DNA from: Zhengitettix transpicula
Taxonomy: Eukaryota; Arthropoda; Insecta; Orthoptera; Tetrigidae
Direction: 5' to 3'
Assembly: GCA_037074705.1 (NCBI GenBank)
Contig: CM073593.1
Span: forward strand, 9,057,001-9,121,000
Length of the DNA: 64,000 bases
Shown here in pieces: positions 34,470 to 44,770 of the stretch (positions are counted from its first letter, which is position 1; each line of letters starts with the position of its first letter). The notes beneath the pieces were generated by a model that saw only the letters and a program-made list of their open reading frames with translations, was not told the DNA's origin and did not search any database. A program made the position numbers and the translations under genes.

Positions 34470-35464
34470 AGTTTTTAACTACTAAAACGGAAGGTAAAGG
34501 GAGCAAGAAAACATGAATTCTTATTAAATAGTGCGGCAACCAGTGCTGGACCACTTGACATGGTAATAATCAATTATCTTCTTCTGAAGGATATACACAC
34601 AGTATTTAATTGAACGAAAAGTGAAGAACAACTTCCTCTTTTTCCTCGTCTCATTTCATAGAAAATTATAACACAAGAAGAATATGGTTACATGTAATTA
34701 ATGAAGTGTTATTTCAATTCAAGTAAAAATGTCCATTATAGATTCAAGCCCTGACACGGATAAAATTTTGAAGTGAGAATCGACTGTCTGCCTTTGGTAA
34801 AAGAACATTACAAGTTATCGTTAAAGTTAGTACTTACAATTCTCGTTACTTGAATATTGTAAATCCCTAAACGACTTCTGAAGTTTATTTCTATCATGAG
34901 GATACTGCATTACAAATATATTTTCTCTAAGATGCGTCAGTTCTTAAGTAAAAATGTGAAGTGGTGACGGTCACGGTGGTAAAGCAAACCTTTACAACAA
35001 TCCATCAACTTTCATGACAGACGCTGCATTCACTCTGGTCGCTAATGATGATGTATGGGGGCTATGGAATACAGTTTAGGTTTACCTTCTTAGACTGTTA
35101 AAACAATCCGTCGTCCTTGTGTAAACCTGGCCCAGCATCATGTCTTGACCTCGGTCGCGGTCACAGACTGATGGCTAAAGACACTGCTAAAATTATAAAT
35201 ATTCGTGGTAATAGTAATTTATTTTTCTCTTAATATTCTGTAGAGTACTATAACGTACTCCTCATTTAACCCTTCCCTTCAAGTTTTTATTTAGAAACAT
35301 GGCTATATTTTTTTAAATAATTACGGTAAAATATAAATGAATGTAAGAGTGAAAATTGAAAATGTTGACATATTGTAATAAATTTAAGATATTTTATACA
35401 CACAGATTATTTCTGTTCCTCTGGTGATGGAAGAATTTAATTCTCCCCATGTCAGTTCTCCTAT
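34470..35464. other. no gene seen
   Basis: About 1 kb of AT-rich spacer with no recognisable features. Confidence 0.4.
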
Positions 35465-35477
35465 GGTCGTTTACGGT

Positions 35478-36022
35478 GTTTTTTTTTTTGGGGGGGGGGC
35501 AACAGGCTACATGAGGGTGATCCACATTGGGCAACTCCCCTTTAATATCATAGGAAGGGATTTGAAAGGGGGGATGCGGAATGGTAGAGGAAGGTAGCCA
35601 AGGGTTAACTAGGGCCCCCGGGCTATATTTTAAGGATCCTACCTGGCATTCGCCTAAAGAAATGCAGGGAAAACCCTAGAAAAACCTGCATCAGGTAGGT
35701 CGGGCATTGGGTACTTGTCCCACGCCCTTCCGATAGCGGGAGAGGAGTGTGATGTGGGGACGCAGCATTCCCTTCTCCGTGCCAGTTTTGGAGGCAGCTG
35801 GCCGACTATTCCAATGGGAATAGAGAACAACCCTTACCGTATGCCCAAGGTCTGCGACCCCGGAACATACACCTCTCAAAACAGGCCGAGGTGCCTCGGC
35901 TTGTGGGAACCTTAGTTCAAAAACGGAGAGGAAAAGGCATACCCAAAGGAGCCCCTTCGTATCTCTCCTAAAAGGTTCTGCCTGGGTTACCTGCGAAAGA
36001 ATCCTCTCGCAGGCTTTTTCAG
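35478..36022 (-). mobile_element. GC-rich A-tailed retroposon, with 13-bp TSD
   Basis: T-run and G-run (35478-35498), then CAACAGGCTACATGAGGGTG, through the body to TCCTCTCGCAGGC. GGTCGTTTACGGT flanks it at 35465-35477 and 36023-36035, a perfect 13-bp duplication. It lies head to head with the copy at 36070-36592. Confidence 0.88.
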
Positions 36023-36069
36023 GGTCGTTTACGGTTTCTATTAATCAGTTAACACTTCTATAAAACATA

Positions 36070-36592
36070 AACTAGCCTGCGAGAGGATTCTGCGAGGGAT
36101 TTTCTCTCGCAGGCAGAACCTTTTAGGAGAGATACGAAGGGTATGCCTTTTCCTCTCCGTTTTTGAACTAAGGTTCCCACAAGTCGAGGCACCTCGGTCG
36201 GTTCTGAGAGGTGTATGTTCCGGGGTCACAGACCTTGGGCATACGGTAAGAGTTGTTCGCTATTCCCATTGGAATAGTCGGCCAGCTACCTCCTAAACTG
36301 GTCGAGGCACGGAGAAGGGAATGCTGCGTCCCCACAGCAAACTCCTCTCCCGCTATCGGAAGGGCGTGGGACAAGTACCCGACCTACCCGATGCAGGTTT
36401 TCCTAGGGTTTTCCCTGCATTTCTTTAGGCGATTGCCGGGTAGGATCCTTAAAATATAGCCCGGGGGCCCTAGTAACCCTTGGCTACCATCCTCTACCCT
36501 TCCGCATCCCCCCTTTCAAATCCCTTCCTATGCTATTAAAGGGGAGTTGCCCAATTTGGATCACCCTCATGTAGCCTGTTGCCCTAAAAAAA
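36070..36592 (+). mobile_element. GC-rich A-tailed retroposon
   Basis: Head near GCCTGCGAGAGGATTCTGCG, body in family order, tail GTAGCCTGTTGCCCTA plus seven A. A target duplication is not obvious. It forms a large inverted repeat with the neighbouring minus-strand copy. Confidence 0.85.
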
Positions 36593-36802
36593 CATTCTTA
36601 TTGTCATCTTTCAGAACATTGACACATTCACGAGCGCATTCATATGCCCGCTTTACATAATTTGTAACTGTTAATACCTTCCTAAATTAATATTTCAGCA
36701 TTCTCTTGCACTATTGTGCAATAGTTCAATTTAAAATTTGCTTGCGCTAGTTCCATTGAATTGGCGCTGTTTGCCGCGCAGTTTTCTGTAACGAGAATAT
36801 AT

Positions 36803-38060
36803 TGTAATAATAATTAAAGGCAATTAGAGAATTAATAATTGGGCAATTGAAGAAAATTGTTATCGGCGAGAATAAAAATACAACAATGGGTTAGAGCACG
36901 TACAGGCGGGCCTTTGTCGGCGGCGAGCGTTGTCAGCTACGGGGTTTACAACAGCAGTTGCAGGCAGAATTTCATTAACAGCAGTTGGACACAAGTAAAG
37001 TCGCGGGACATTTCCATCAAAAAGTTGCGGGCAGATTTTCATCAAGTAAAGGCCGCAGGAAAAAGTTTCAATAAGTATAGTCGCAGGTAGAACTTCATCA
37101 AGTAAAGACAGTTATAAAATTTCGTTGAGAAGAGCTGGTCACTAACATTTTAACAGAGAAAGTTACTCTGGGGAGAACGATGAGAGTGTGATTCTGGAGG
37201 CTGATAATCAATTGGTCAGCAGGTATCGGTAGAACTTTGGAGAAGGAGAGGATAACATTCTGCTTTATCCTTAATCAGAACGAGAGCTACAATATTGGCT
37301 GGAGAGAGAGAAAGAGAAGGGGGGGGGGGGCGACTCAAAGCAGAGGTCCGCACTATTGTACGGAACAATTGTGTCTGGTGGATGATACAAAAGTTTTGGA
37401 AAGTGATTTGAAACAAATTAAATTCTGTGAAACGATGGCCTGTTACATGTGAATAGTGTACAAATGCCTGGTACCAGTAAAAAGAATGTTAGTAGAGAGA
37501 GAAACTTTATAAAATTTATTGTAAACGTTAAATAAGGATAAATCCTCATATTTCGGATTCAAGTTAATTTTATTGTTTTAATTCTAATCAAATAGAATGT
37601 TGTAAATTTTTTTTGTTAATTTTGAAAGTAGGAAAAGGTTTATTCTTTGTTTACAAGTCCCAATTAACGACCCTGAGACAAGAGTAAATAAGTTTGTAAA
37701 ATAGTAAGAACACTAATGTAAAATAATCACAACATGAAAATTTGTTAGTATTACTTTAAATAAATCAATTGTTTTCTGGGGTTTAAATTCTGTAATTATT
37801 TAACATCCTTTCATTTAAATTTAATAAATAAATACATCCGTTAATTAACCATTTAAATATCTTTTGATTATTACAAAATTTGATACGTGGGATAAATTCA
37901 TTGATTTAATTAATTTCTTTTACTTATTACAAAATTGGCTTCACTAACGTGAGGCAATTCATCCATCTAATTCTTTTAATTATTTGATTATTACAAATTT
38001 GGCGGCCTTAACGTGGGGCAATTCAACCATTAATTCATTTAATTATTTTTGATTATTACA
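36803..38060 (+). mobile_element. solo LTR, copy 7 (longest, three 3' modules)
   Basis: Starts TGTAATAATAATTAAAGGCA after ATAT. CTGGTACCAGTAAAAAGAAT is near 37468, and the CCCAATTAACGACCCTGAGA block near 37660. ATTACA endings occur at 37875, 37931, 37995 and 38060. The three intervening modules (56, 64 and 65 bases) carry TTTGATACGTGGGA, TTGGCTTCACTAACGTGAGG and TTTGGCGGCCTTAACGTGGG. The right flank is ATAG, one base off ATAT. A run of 12 G lies at about 37319-37330. Confidence 0.8.
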
Positions 38061-38248
38061 ATAGATACATTTTGTAATAAACAATATTTATTATTATTGT
38101 AACACCACATCGCAGCAAGATGGAATAGTTCCCAAAATAGGCGCCTGCAGCGCCCGAAGTGGATACCACCCCCCCGCCTAACCTCACCCCATCTACCCCC
38201 GTCAAGCCTCACCCAGGTACCCCTCCCCACTCCAACCCTTCGGAGGGC

Positions 38249-38255
38249 TATATAA
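38249..38255 (+). promoter_or_regulatory. TATA box of the 5' LTR
   Basis: TATATAA within a GC-rich context (GGAGGGC before and GGCCCTCC after, which could pair around it). The spacing is compatible with transcription starting about 30 bases downstream in the AATAGGCGTGTGTTCTC stretch. Confidence 0.6.
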
Positions 38256-38360
38256 GGCCCTCCAGAATCCGAATAGGCGTGTGTTCTCTGCTCAGCTGTC
38301 GGGAAAGCTTCTAGGCCGCTAGGACTTCTCGATCCGCTTACGTACAGAACCACTTTCCCA

Positions 38361-38589
38361 AGACGCATCTAGGGTGCTAGGTCGTCTGTCTCCCGAAAGG
38401 ACGCATCTAGAGTGCTAGGTCGCCTTCCCCTCTATCTCCCAGACGCATCTAGGGTGCTAGGTCGTCTGTCTCCCGAAAGGACGCATCTAGAGTGCTAGGT
38501 CGCCTTCCCCTCTATCTCCCAGACGCATCTAGGGTGCTAGGTCGTCTGTCTCCCGAAAGGACGCATCTAGAGTGCTAGGTCGCCTTCCT
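38361..38589 (+). repeat. 80-bp minisatellite inside the 5' LTR
   Basis: Units start AGACGCATCTAGGGTGCTAG at 38361, 38441 and 38521; the first two are identical 80-mers and the third is partial. Each unit holds two half-repeats, CGCATCTAGGGTGCTAGGTC and CGCATCTAGAGTGCTAGGTC. Degenerate single copies flank the array (TTCTAGGCCGCTAGGAC near 38309; GTCTAGGCTACTAGGCA near 38602). The same array sits in the 3' LTR at 43469-43697. Confidence 0.95.
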
Positions 38590-38770
38590 TCGAATCTCAC
38601 GCGTCTAGGCTACTAGGCAGTGTAGATTCCCCCATCGTTACAACTCTTTTCCCATCTCCTTGTCGCCTTTAATTGACAATCTGTGTGTTTGTGAATAAAT
38701 CTGTTTCAACTGACAAGCTTCTAGTTTATCTCCTTAGTGGAGGAACGCAACCCGTACCTTCACGCTTCAC

Positions 38771-38788
38771 TGGCGCCCAGAACGTGGT
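38771..38788 (+). other. primer-binding site of the Gypsy element
   Basis: TGGCGCCCAGAACGTGGT begins two bases after the LTR end. TGG pairs with the CCA end of a tRNA primer, as in most LTR elements. Which tRNA is used cannot be settled from here. It resembles the TGGC..CC.CAACGTGGGGC blocks in the solo-LTR family. Confidence 0.8.
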
Positions 38789-38854
38789 GCTCGAGCCTAC
38801 TGATCTAGACTGGCAGGAAATCGCCGCGCACCCCGAACCAGGAGCCGAACTAGA

Positions 38855-41800
38855 ATGCAGTCGCCGGAGAATCTTCAGATGTCGCCTGAGTTCCTGCAGC
38901 AGTTGCTCATGGGTGTCCACAGCATCCGCCGCGAGGGCGACATGACACACTGCACTGCGAGATTCAGCGGAGCCCCGAGAGAAGACGTTAACGTGTTCAT
39001 AGCCGCAGCTAGCACGTATAAGAGCTGCGCAAACGTCAGAGACGAAACAGCGCTAACAAGCATTCCCATGCTTTTGACAGGTTTCGCCGGAACTTGGTGG
39101 CAAGGAGTGAAGGATAGCATCCAGACCTGGGATGTCGCCATCACAGAACTGAGGACCGCCTTTGGACCGAAAAGACCCAATGACCAGGTCTACCTGGAAT
39201 TATTCTCCACGCCTCAGAATAAATCCACAGCATCGGACCATTTTATATGCGAGAAGCGAGCTCTTCTGGCGCAAATATCGCCACCTCTACCGACAGAAGC
39301 TCAGCTCGATATTGTCTACGCCCTGATGATACCTGAGCTAAAGGCAAAGATACGTAGGGACGACGTGTCTACCTTTAATGACCTAATCGCGGCTTCACGG
39401 AGACAAGAGGAATACACGTCGAAGCCCGAAGGACGTCCTCAACAGAACAGCCAGAAATCAGACGTGCTTATCCGGTGCTCGTATTGCAGCAACAAAGGGC
39501 ACACCATAAATGAGTGCCGGAAAAGGAAAGCTGCAGAACAGGCCACTCAGACAAGAGGGAAGAATGCTTCCGAGCCAAGGCCAACCTTCGCCTGTTACGG
39601 GTGCAACAAACCCGGAGTTCTTCGGAGGAACTGCCCGAACTGTACGAATGTCACGTCCGGTACAGCTACGTTTTGTGCTACTAACATTGAGCTTGCCCCG
39701 CGAGATCGACCGGCTCTAAGGTTCCGGATCCATGATATGGACGGCACTGGATTTCTAGACACCGGAGCTAGAAGTAGCGTCGGTAGCTACGAACTGGAGA
39801 TGTTACTGAAGGGCCGAGGAACGAAGTTCTCCAAGGCCGACGCCTCTGTCATCCTGGCTGATGGACGACAAAAATTTCAATCCATTCAAATAGCTCGCCT
39901 GCCGGTTAGGTTGGAGGGCCGGGACATTACCACAACATTTGTGTTCCTGCCCGACGCCACCAACAACCAAACCCTGCTGGGAATGGATTTCATCGAGGAC
40001 GCCCAGCTCGTCCTCGACTTTGGGAAGAGGAAGTGGCGCTTCAGTGGTTCCTCCAAGATGCACGACTTTGCGGCAAAGGACAAGGTTCCACTGAGACTGG
40101 CCACGACACCTGTTGAAGTCGCGGCCGACCCCGTTGCCATAGGGGCAACCGAGCAGGAGCTGCTGGATTATTACGGACCTCCACCACCAGCAGTGCAGCC
40201 ACTTCCACCGACGCCGCCACGATATTCAACGCCTGAATTTCCGCGAGGCTACCACCACCATAATGAAGTAGCATTCTGGAACGAGTGGTACCGACAGATT
40301 GATCTCGCCACCATTGCGGTTACCCTGAGATCCAACGAGGGCACGCAACTCTCCGCCATCCAGCGAGGTAGCACTGATGCGTTGCTGCGTGAGTTCTCCA
40401 AGACATTTTGGCCGCCAACCGGACCAACTCCCTACGCCGAACACCGAATAGAGACCGTGGATCATGCCCCGATTGCTGCCCCGCCATACCGGCTTTCTCC
40501 TAGCCGACGACAAATTCTCGAACGAGAAATAAGGGAGATGCTCACCAATGGTATAATTGAAGAATGTGATAGCGAATGGGCCGCCCCGGTGGTTATGGTA
40601 CCCAAAAGGGACGGGAGTCACCGTGTCTGCATCGACTATCGCCAATTGAACGCGATCACAAAGGCAGATCATTATCCATTACCCCGGATCGACGACATCT
40701 TACACTTGGCCAAAGGTACGCAATACATGAGTACTATTGACCTGCAATCTGGGTACTGGCAGATACGAGTTCACGAGAGCCACAAGGATAAAACGAGTTT
40801 CATTACGCCGTTTGGAACCTACCGCTTCCGAGTCATGCCATTTGGACTTCGAAACGCCCCAGCTACCTTCCAGAGACTCATGGATAAGTTCGCTACCGGA
40901 GTAAACCATTTATCTCTTCTCGTCTATCTGGACGACTTAATTCTCCTATCGTCTACCCACGAAGACCATTTGCGCGATCTACGAGATGTCTTCACCCACC
41001 TAGAGAAGTACCAACTTAAAGCGCAGCGGACAAAGTGTGTCTTCTGCTGCAAGGAAATTCAATACCTGGGACACGTCATAACACCAAAGGGATTCACGCC
41101 CAGCCCCAGCAAGGTCGAGGCGATTTCCCAGATGCCCGAACCTACTAACCTTAAGCTTCTGAAAAGTTTTTTGCAGACCTGTTCCTGGTATCGCCGTTTT
41201 ATTCCGAACTTTGCCGAGCTAGCGCAACCTCTCACCCGGCTCACGCGAAAGGACGAAGCTTGGTCATGGGAGGAAACCCAACGGCAGGCCTTCGCAGAGA
41301 TGAAGAACCGACTCATGACGGCGCCAATCCTTCAACCAGCTGACGAGACCCGCCCCTTCACCATCAAAACCGACGCCAGCAGCTACGCCTTAGGAGCTGT
41401 TTTAGTACAGGGGGAGAAGGACGCCGAACACCCAGTCGAGTATGCTAGTCGACTGCTCACCAAGCCGGAGAGGAACTACACGACAACAGAGCGGGAAGCT
41501 CTAGCATTAGTATGGGCAGTGGCCAAATTCCGCGGCTACATCGAGGGCAGCCCAACCATTGTAGTTACGGATCACCAGCCATTGCAGTGGCTGATGTCTC
41601 TCAAGTCGCCCACAGGACGTTTGGCTCGTTGGGCCTTACAACTTCAGCCCTACGGCCTCCGTATCCAGTACGCGCCAGGAAGGACGAATTCTGTGGCTGA
41701 CACGTTGTCGCGCAACATAGCGGCGCCGGACTGTGATATTCAGCAGATAGACATCGACGTTCCTCACAAATCAGCGGCAGATATCCGGACAGAGCAGATG

Positions 41801-43189
41801 AAGGACCCCAACGTAGCCGAAATCATCAACGCCTTCGCAGACCGCGAGAAGGAGGATGACATAATCCGTTGGACTACCAGAGGCTACCTTCTTTCCCAAG
41901 GTTGTTTATATCGGTACAACGCAGAAGAAGAAGCCGAAGAAGCACAACTCGTGGTCCCGATCCAAGAACGCCAAAGAATCCTTAGCGAGAACCACGACAC
42001 GGCCACAGCAGGACACAACGGAGCCTATAAGACGTATCAACGGATCGCTCGCCTGTATTATTGGCCCGGTATGAGAAGAGGAGTGGAAGAATACGTGAAA
42101 GCCTGCCAGGCGTGCCAAAGATATAAACCGTCGAACCTGAAGCCAGCAGGACTCCTGAGCACTCCACCAATGAATCGACGATTTGAGGTGTTGGCAATTG
42201 ATCTATTTGGCCCCTTGCCTGAATCTTCGGAAGGCTATAGATGGATCCTTATTGTTGAAGACACCGCCACCCGATGGGTCGAACTGTTCGCTCTCCAAGA
42301 AGCCACAGCCCAGAAGTGCGCAAAGACATTACTTGACGAGGTTATCCTACGCTATGGGGTACCAAGACGCCTCATCAGCGACAACGGTACTCAATTTATC
42401 AGCGGAATCATGCAACAGCTTACTTTCTGTCTAGGAATCAAGCAGACGTTCACACCTGTATACTATCCAGCCGCCAACCCAGTAGAACGGAGAAATCGGG
42501 ATCTGAAAACCCAGCTCGCCATACTAGTAGGCGACCAGCATACGGACTGGCCAGAGAAATTGCCAGCTATCCGCTTTGCTCTAAACTCCGCAGAAAGTCA
42601 AAGCACCAGAAGGACACCAGCCTACTTGACGTTCGGACGAGAGCTCCGAACAATCTCAGAGGTGGGCCGAGATCTGAGAACGATCACTCAATCAGAAGCA
42701 TTCATCTCCGAAATAACACCCTCCCTGCTCCGACTAGCTGACGACTTCCATGCCGCTAGGGAAGCTCATGAAGCCGCCCAGGATAGGCAGAAACTATACG
42801 CCGACAAACGCCGACGACACGCTCCACGCTTCTGGCCTGGAGATCATGTATGGGTAACTTCCCATACCACCAGTAACCGGACAAAGGGACGAACTTCGAA
42901 ATTCGAGCCACGGAGAGACGGACCTTACATCGTGCTCCAAGCGAAAGGACCTTCCACCTATGAGGTCGCCTCTCTCGACGATCCAGGGACCTCCTTGGGC
43001 ACTCATCATATTTCCGCCCTGCAGCCGTATCGGAGTAACAGAACGTGCATGGACGAGGGAAAACCCGACGGAGAACAACCCGAGGCCGACCAGGATCAGC
43101 CACCGCCAGCCGCTCGCCCAGAAAGGCCACTACGCAGAAGAGGAAGACCACGCCGCATTGTGAACTTAGCTGCGGGGACCGCCACCTAA
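38855..43189 (+). CDS. gag-pol: Gag-Pol polyprotein of Ty3/Gypsy retrotransposon
   Basis: 1444 codons, uninterrupted, starting at the first ATG 85 bases after the LTR. Domains in order: Gag (about 1-200); CCHC zinc knuckle at 208-221; a second knuckle-like motif at 247-260 (CYGCNKPGVLRRNC) whose His is Val; aspartic protease with DTGA at 302-305; reverse transcriptase (about 545-730) with IDYRQLN, DLQSGYWQI and the YLDD box at 691-694; RNase H (first Asp in KTDAS at 840); integrase with the HHCC zinc site (His1047, His1054, Cys1084, Cys1087), catalytic Asp1116, Asp1176 and Glu1211, and a GPY-type module (RRDGPYIVL). The C-terminus is Pro/Arg-rich. It should make particles in the cytoplasm, copy its RNA into DNA and insert it. 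Gag and Pol share one frame with no frameshift. Odd points are the altered second knuckle and 34 residues, not the usual 35, between the last two catalytic integrase residues. Confidence 0.96.
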   Translation: MQSPENLQMSPEFLQQLLMGVHSIRREGDMTHCTARFSGAPREDVNVFIAAASTYKSCANVRDETALTSIPMLLTGFAGTWWQGVKDSIQTWDVAITELRTAFGPKRPNDQVYLELFSTPQNKSTASDHFICEKRALLAQISPPLPTEAQLDIVYALMIPELKAKIRRDDVSTFNDLIAASRRQEEYTSKPEGRPQQNSQKSDVLIRCSYCSNKGHTINECRKRKAAEQATQTRGKNASEPRPTFACYGCNKPGVLRRNCPNCTNVTSGTATFCATNIELAPRDRPALRFRIHDMDGTGFLDTGARSSVGSYELEMLLKGRGTKFSKADASVILADGRQKFQSIQIARLPVRLEGRDITTTFVFLPDATNNQTLLGMDFIEDAQLVLDFGKRKWRFSGSSKMHDFAAKDKVPLRLATTPVEVAADPVAIGATEQELLDYYGPPPPAVQPLPPTPPRYSTPEFPRGYHHHNEVAFWNEWYRQIDLATIAVTLRSNEGTQLSAIQRGSTDALLREFSKTFWPPTGPTPYAEHRIETVDHAPIAAPPYRLSPSRRQILEREIREMLTNGIIEECDSEWAAPVVMVPKRDGSHRVCIDYRQLNAITKADHYPLPRIDDILHLAKGTQYMSTIDLQSGYWQIRVHESHKDKTSFITPFGTYRFRVMPFGLRNAPATFQRLMDKFATGVNHLSLLVYLDDLILLSSTHEDHLRDLRDVFTHLEKYQLKAQRTKCVFCCKEIQYLGHVITPKGFTPSPSKVEAISQMPEPTNLKLLKSFLQTCSWYRRFIPNFAELAQPLTRLTRKDEAWSWEETQRQAFAEMKNRLMTAPILQPADETRPFTIKTDASSYALGAVLVQGEKDAEHPVEYASRLLTKPERNYTTTEREALALVWAVAKFRGYIEGSPTIVVTDHQPLQWLMSLKSPTGRLARWALQLQPYGLRIQYAPGRTNSVADTLSRNIAAPDCDIQQIDIDVPHKSAADIRTEQMKDPNVAEIINAFADREKEDDIIRWTTRGYLLSQGCLYRYNAEEEAEEAQLVVPIQERQRILSENHDTATAGHNGAYKTYQRIARLYYWPGMRRGVEEYVKACQACQRYKPSNLKPAGLLSTPPMNRRFEVLAIDLFGPLPESSEGYRWILIVEDTATRWVELFALQEATAQKCAKTLLDEVILRYGVPRRLISDNGTQFISGIMQQLTFCLGIKQTFTPVYYPAANPVERRNRDLKTQLAILVGDQHTDWPEKLPAIRFALNSAESQSTRRTPAYLTFGRELRTISEVGRDLRTITQSEAFISEITPSLLRLADDFHAAREAHEAAQDRQKLYADKRRRHAPRFWPGDHVWVTSHTTSNRTKGRTSKFEPRRDGPYIVLQAKGPSTYEVASLDDPGTSLGTHHISALQPYRSNRTCMDEGKPDGEQPEADQDQPPPAARPERPLRRRGRPRRIVNLAAGTAT

Positions 43190-43193
43190 GTTC

Positions 43194-43205
43194 AAGGGGG
43201 AGGAA
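43194..43205 (+). other. polypurine tract
   Basis: AAGGGGGAGGAA directly before the 3' LTR, where plus-strand DNA synthesis would be primed. It lies five bases after the gag-pol stop codon. Confidence 0.9.
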
Positions 43206-43877
43206 TGTAACACCACATCGCAGCAAGATGGAATAGTTCCCAAAATAGGCGCCTGCAGCGCCCGAAGTGGATACCACCCCCCCGCCTAACCTCACCCCAT
43301 CTACCCCCGTCAAGCCTCACCCAGGTACCCCTCCCCACTCCAACCCTTCGGAGGGCTATATAAGGCCCTCCAGAATCCGAATAGGCGTGTGTTCTCTGCT
43401 CAGCTGTCGGGAAAGCTTCTAGGCCGCTAGGACTTCTCGATCCGCTTACGTACAGAACCACTTTCCCAAGACGCATCTAGGGTGCTAGGTCGTCTGTCTC
43501 CCGAAAGGACGCATCTAGAGTGCTAGGTCGCCTTCCCCTCTATCTCCCAGACGCATCTAGGGTGCTAGGTCGTCTGTCTCCCGAAAGGACGCATCTAGAG
43601 TGCTAGGTCGCCTTCCCCTCTATCTCCCAGACGCATCTAGGGTGCTAGGTCGTCTGTCTCCCGAAAGGACGCATCTAGAGTGCTAGGTCGCCTTCCTTCG
43701 AATCTCACGCGTCTAGGCTACTAGGCAGTGTAGATTCCCCCATCGTTACAACTCTTTTCCCATCTCCTTGTCGCCTTTAATTGACAATCTGTGTGTTTGT
43801 GAATAAATCTGTTTCAACTGACAAGCTTCTAGTTTATCTCCTTAGTGGAGGAACGCAACCCGTACCTTCACGCTTCA
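43206..43877 (+). repeat. 3' LTR of the Gypsy element
   Basis: Same 672 bases as the 5' LTR by eye, including the 80-bp repeat array (43469-43697) and AATAAA at 43802-43807, the likely polyadenylation signal. Confidence 0.95.
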
Positions 43878-44770
43878 TTATTAAATTTAAATTGTAATCA
43901 ATATTTTACAAGCCCACATTGGAATGCCAATTTTGTAATAAACAAAATTTTAAATTTAAATTATTGTAGACAAGCCACCATGTTAGGCATCAAAATGTAA
44001 AGGAAGTTGAAATTAAACAACTTTTCAAAATATAACAAAACTAATTTAATAAACAAATTTTATCTTTGTGGAAATTTGATAAATTATTGATATTGTTGTG
44101 CCACGGCTTTGATAACAAACTTAATTTTCAGGGCTGCCTGTCGGGTCTCCAATAAAGATAGATACATAAAATGACAATTAAATTTTTCAAAGCACCAATA
44201 TCCCTAACTTAAAATTATTATTATATTTGAAATTATTGAAATCTGAAATCTGACGATAATGATATTTACACTACAAGGTTTACAATAGAGAAAATTCTGT
44301 TAAGTTACTTTACCATTGTCGAGTCATCTGGGCTCGATCTCACTTACCTTGATTTTTAACACATCACTAAATTTATGGTATTTTTCTTTACAAACACTAA
44401 ACACTTTCTAATAATAACTGTTGGTAGATTTGTTTAAACAATCACTGTTGATAAATTTGTTCTCTGTTCTCTAAAATTTGGATAATTACTGGAACATGGC
44501 AACGGACAAAATCCAATTCAGAACTGGCAACTTTTAATATTCCATTCTCTGCTGCCAAAAACACACTTACTCTGTCGTGGTCTCAGCAACTCTGCCTCGG
44601 CCAAAGTTCCATACGTCTCAATGCATGCTGCCTTAGGCGACAATGCTCCTTGTAGCAAGCAAGCAAGTAATACAGGCTCCATATTCTTGTCGACAATTTT
44701 TAAGCTATAATGCCATGGTCTCAAATTTACGCCGCCGATAATGAAATACTAAAATTTTATTTGGTAACTA

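Larger units (their letters stand above)
38098..38769 (+). repeat. 5' LTR of the Gypsy element
   Basis: Begins TGTAACACC and ends CTTCA. Contains a TATATAA box at 38249-38255 in GGGCTATATAAGGCC, a likely transcription start shortly after, a repeat array (38361-38589), and AATAAA at 38694-38699 near the 3' end, which may serve for polyadenylation in the other LTR. Confidence 0.95.
38098..43877 (+). mobile_element. complete Ty3/Gypsy LTR retrotransposon
   Basis: 5780 bases: LTR (38098-38769), primer-binding site, one gag-pol frame, polypurine tract, LTR (43206-43877). Both LTRs are 672 bases and I saw no difference between them. TTAT flanks the element on both sides (38094-38097 and 43878-43881). 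The order protease, RT, RNase H, integrase places it in Ty3/Gypsy. There is no envelope frame, and it is not chromodomain-bearing as far as can be seen. It is much more GC-rich than the host DNA, a sign of recent arrival or amplification. It looks capable of autonomous movement. Confidence 0.96.
38073..44770 (-). mobile_element. older minus-strand LTR interrupted by the Gypsy element
   Basis: TGTAATAAACAATATTTATT before the Gypsy element and TTTAAATTGTAATC..TTTTACAAGCCCAC after it are family-type LTR 3'-end sequence on the minus strand, with another TGTAATAAACAAAATTTTAA at 43935. The AGGGCTGCCTGTCGGGTCTC landmark follows at 44131. The 5' end, near 44770, is not clearly recognisable. The Gypsy element (38098-43877) is inserted inside it. 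Confidence 0.5.

Noticed and set aside
37319..37330. G-run as a possible quadruplex regulator
   Set aside because: A single homopolymer run of 12 G within one LTR copy, absent from other copies; probably a slippage product.
38361..38600. CRISPR array
   Set aside because: The direct repeats are contiguous 80-bp units without unique spacers, inside a retrotransposon LTR.
38673..38945. Possible separate leader or gag frame at the 5' LTR border
   Set aside because: It crosses the primer-binding site and overlaps the start of gag-pol in another frame; no Gag features.
43190..43205. Search for an envelope gene after pol
   Set aside because: Only 16 bases separate the gag-pol stop from the 3' LTR, so there is no room for one.
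39803..43313. Long antisense frames across gag-pol and the LTR (up to 185 codons)
   Set aside because: They mirror the GC-rich coding strand. None has a recognisable domain, and the LTR-based one is duplicated simply because the LTR is.
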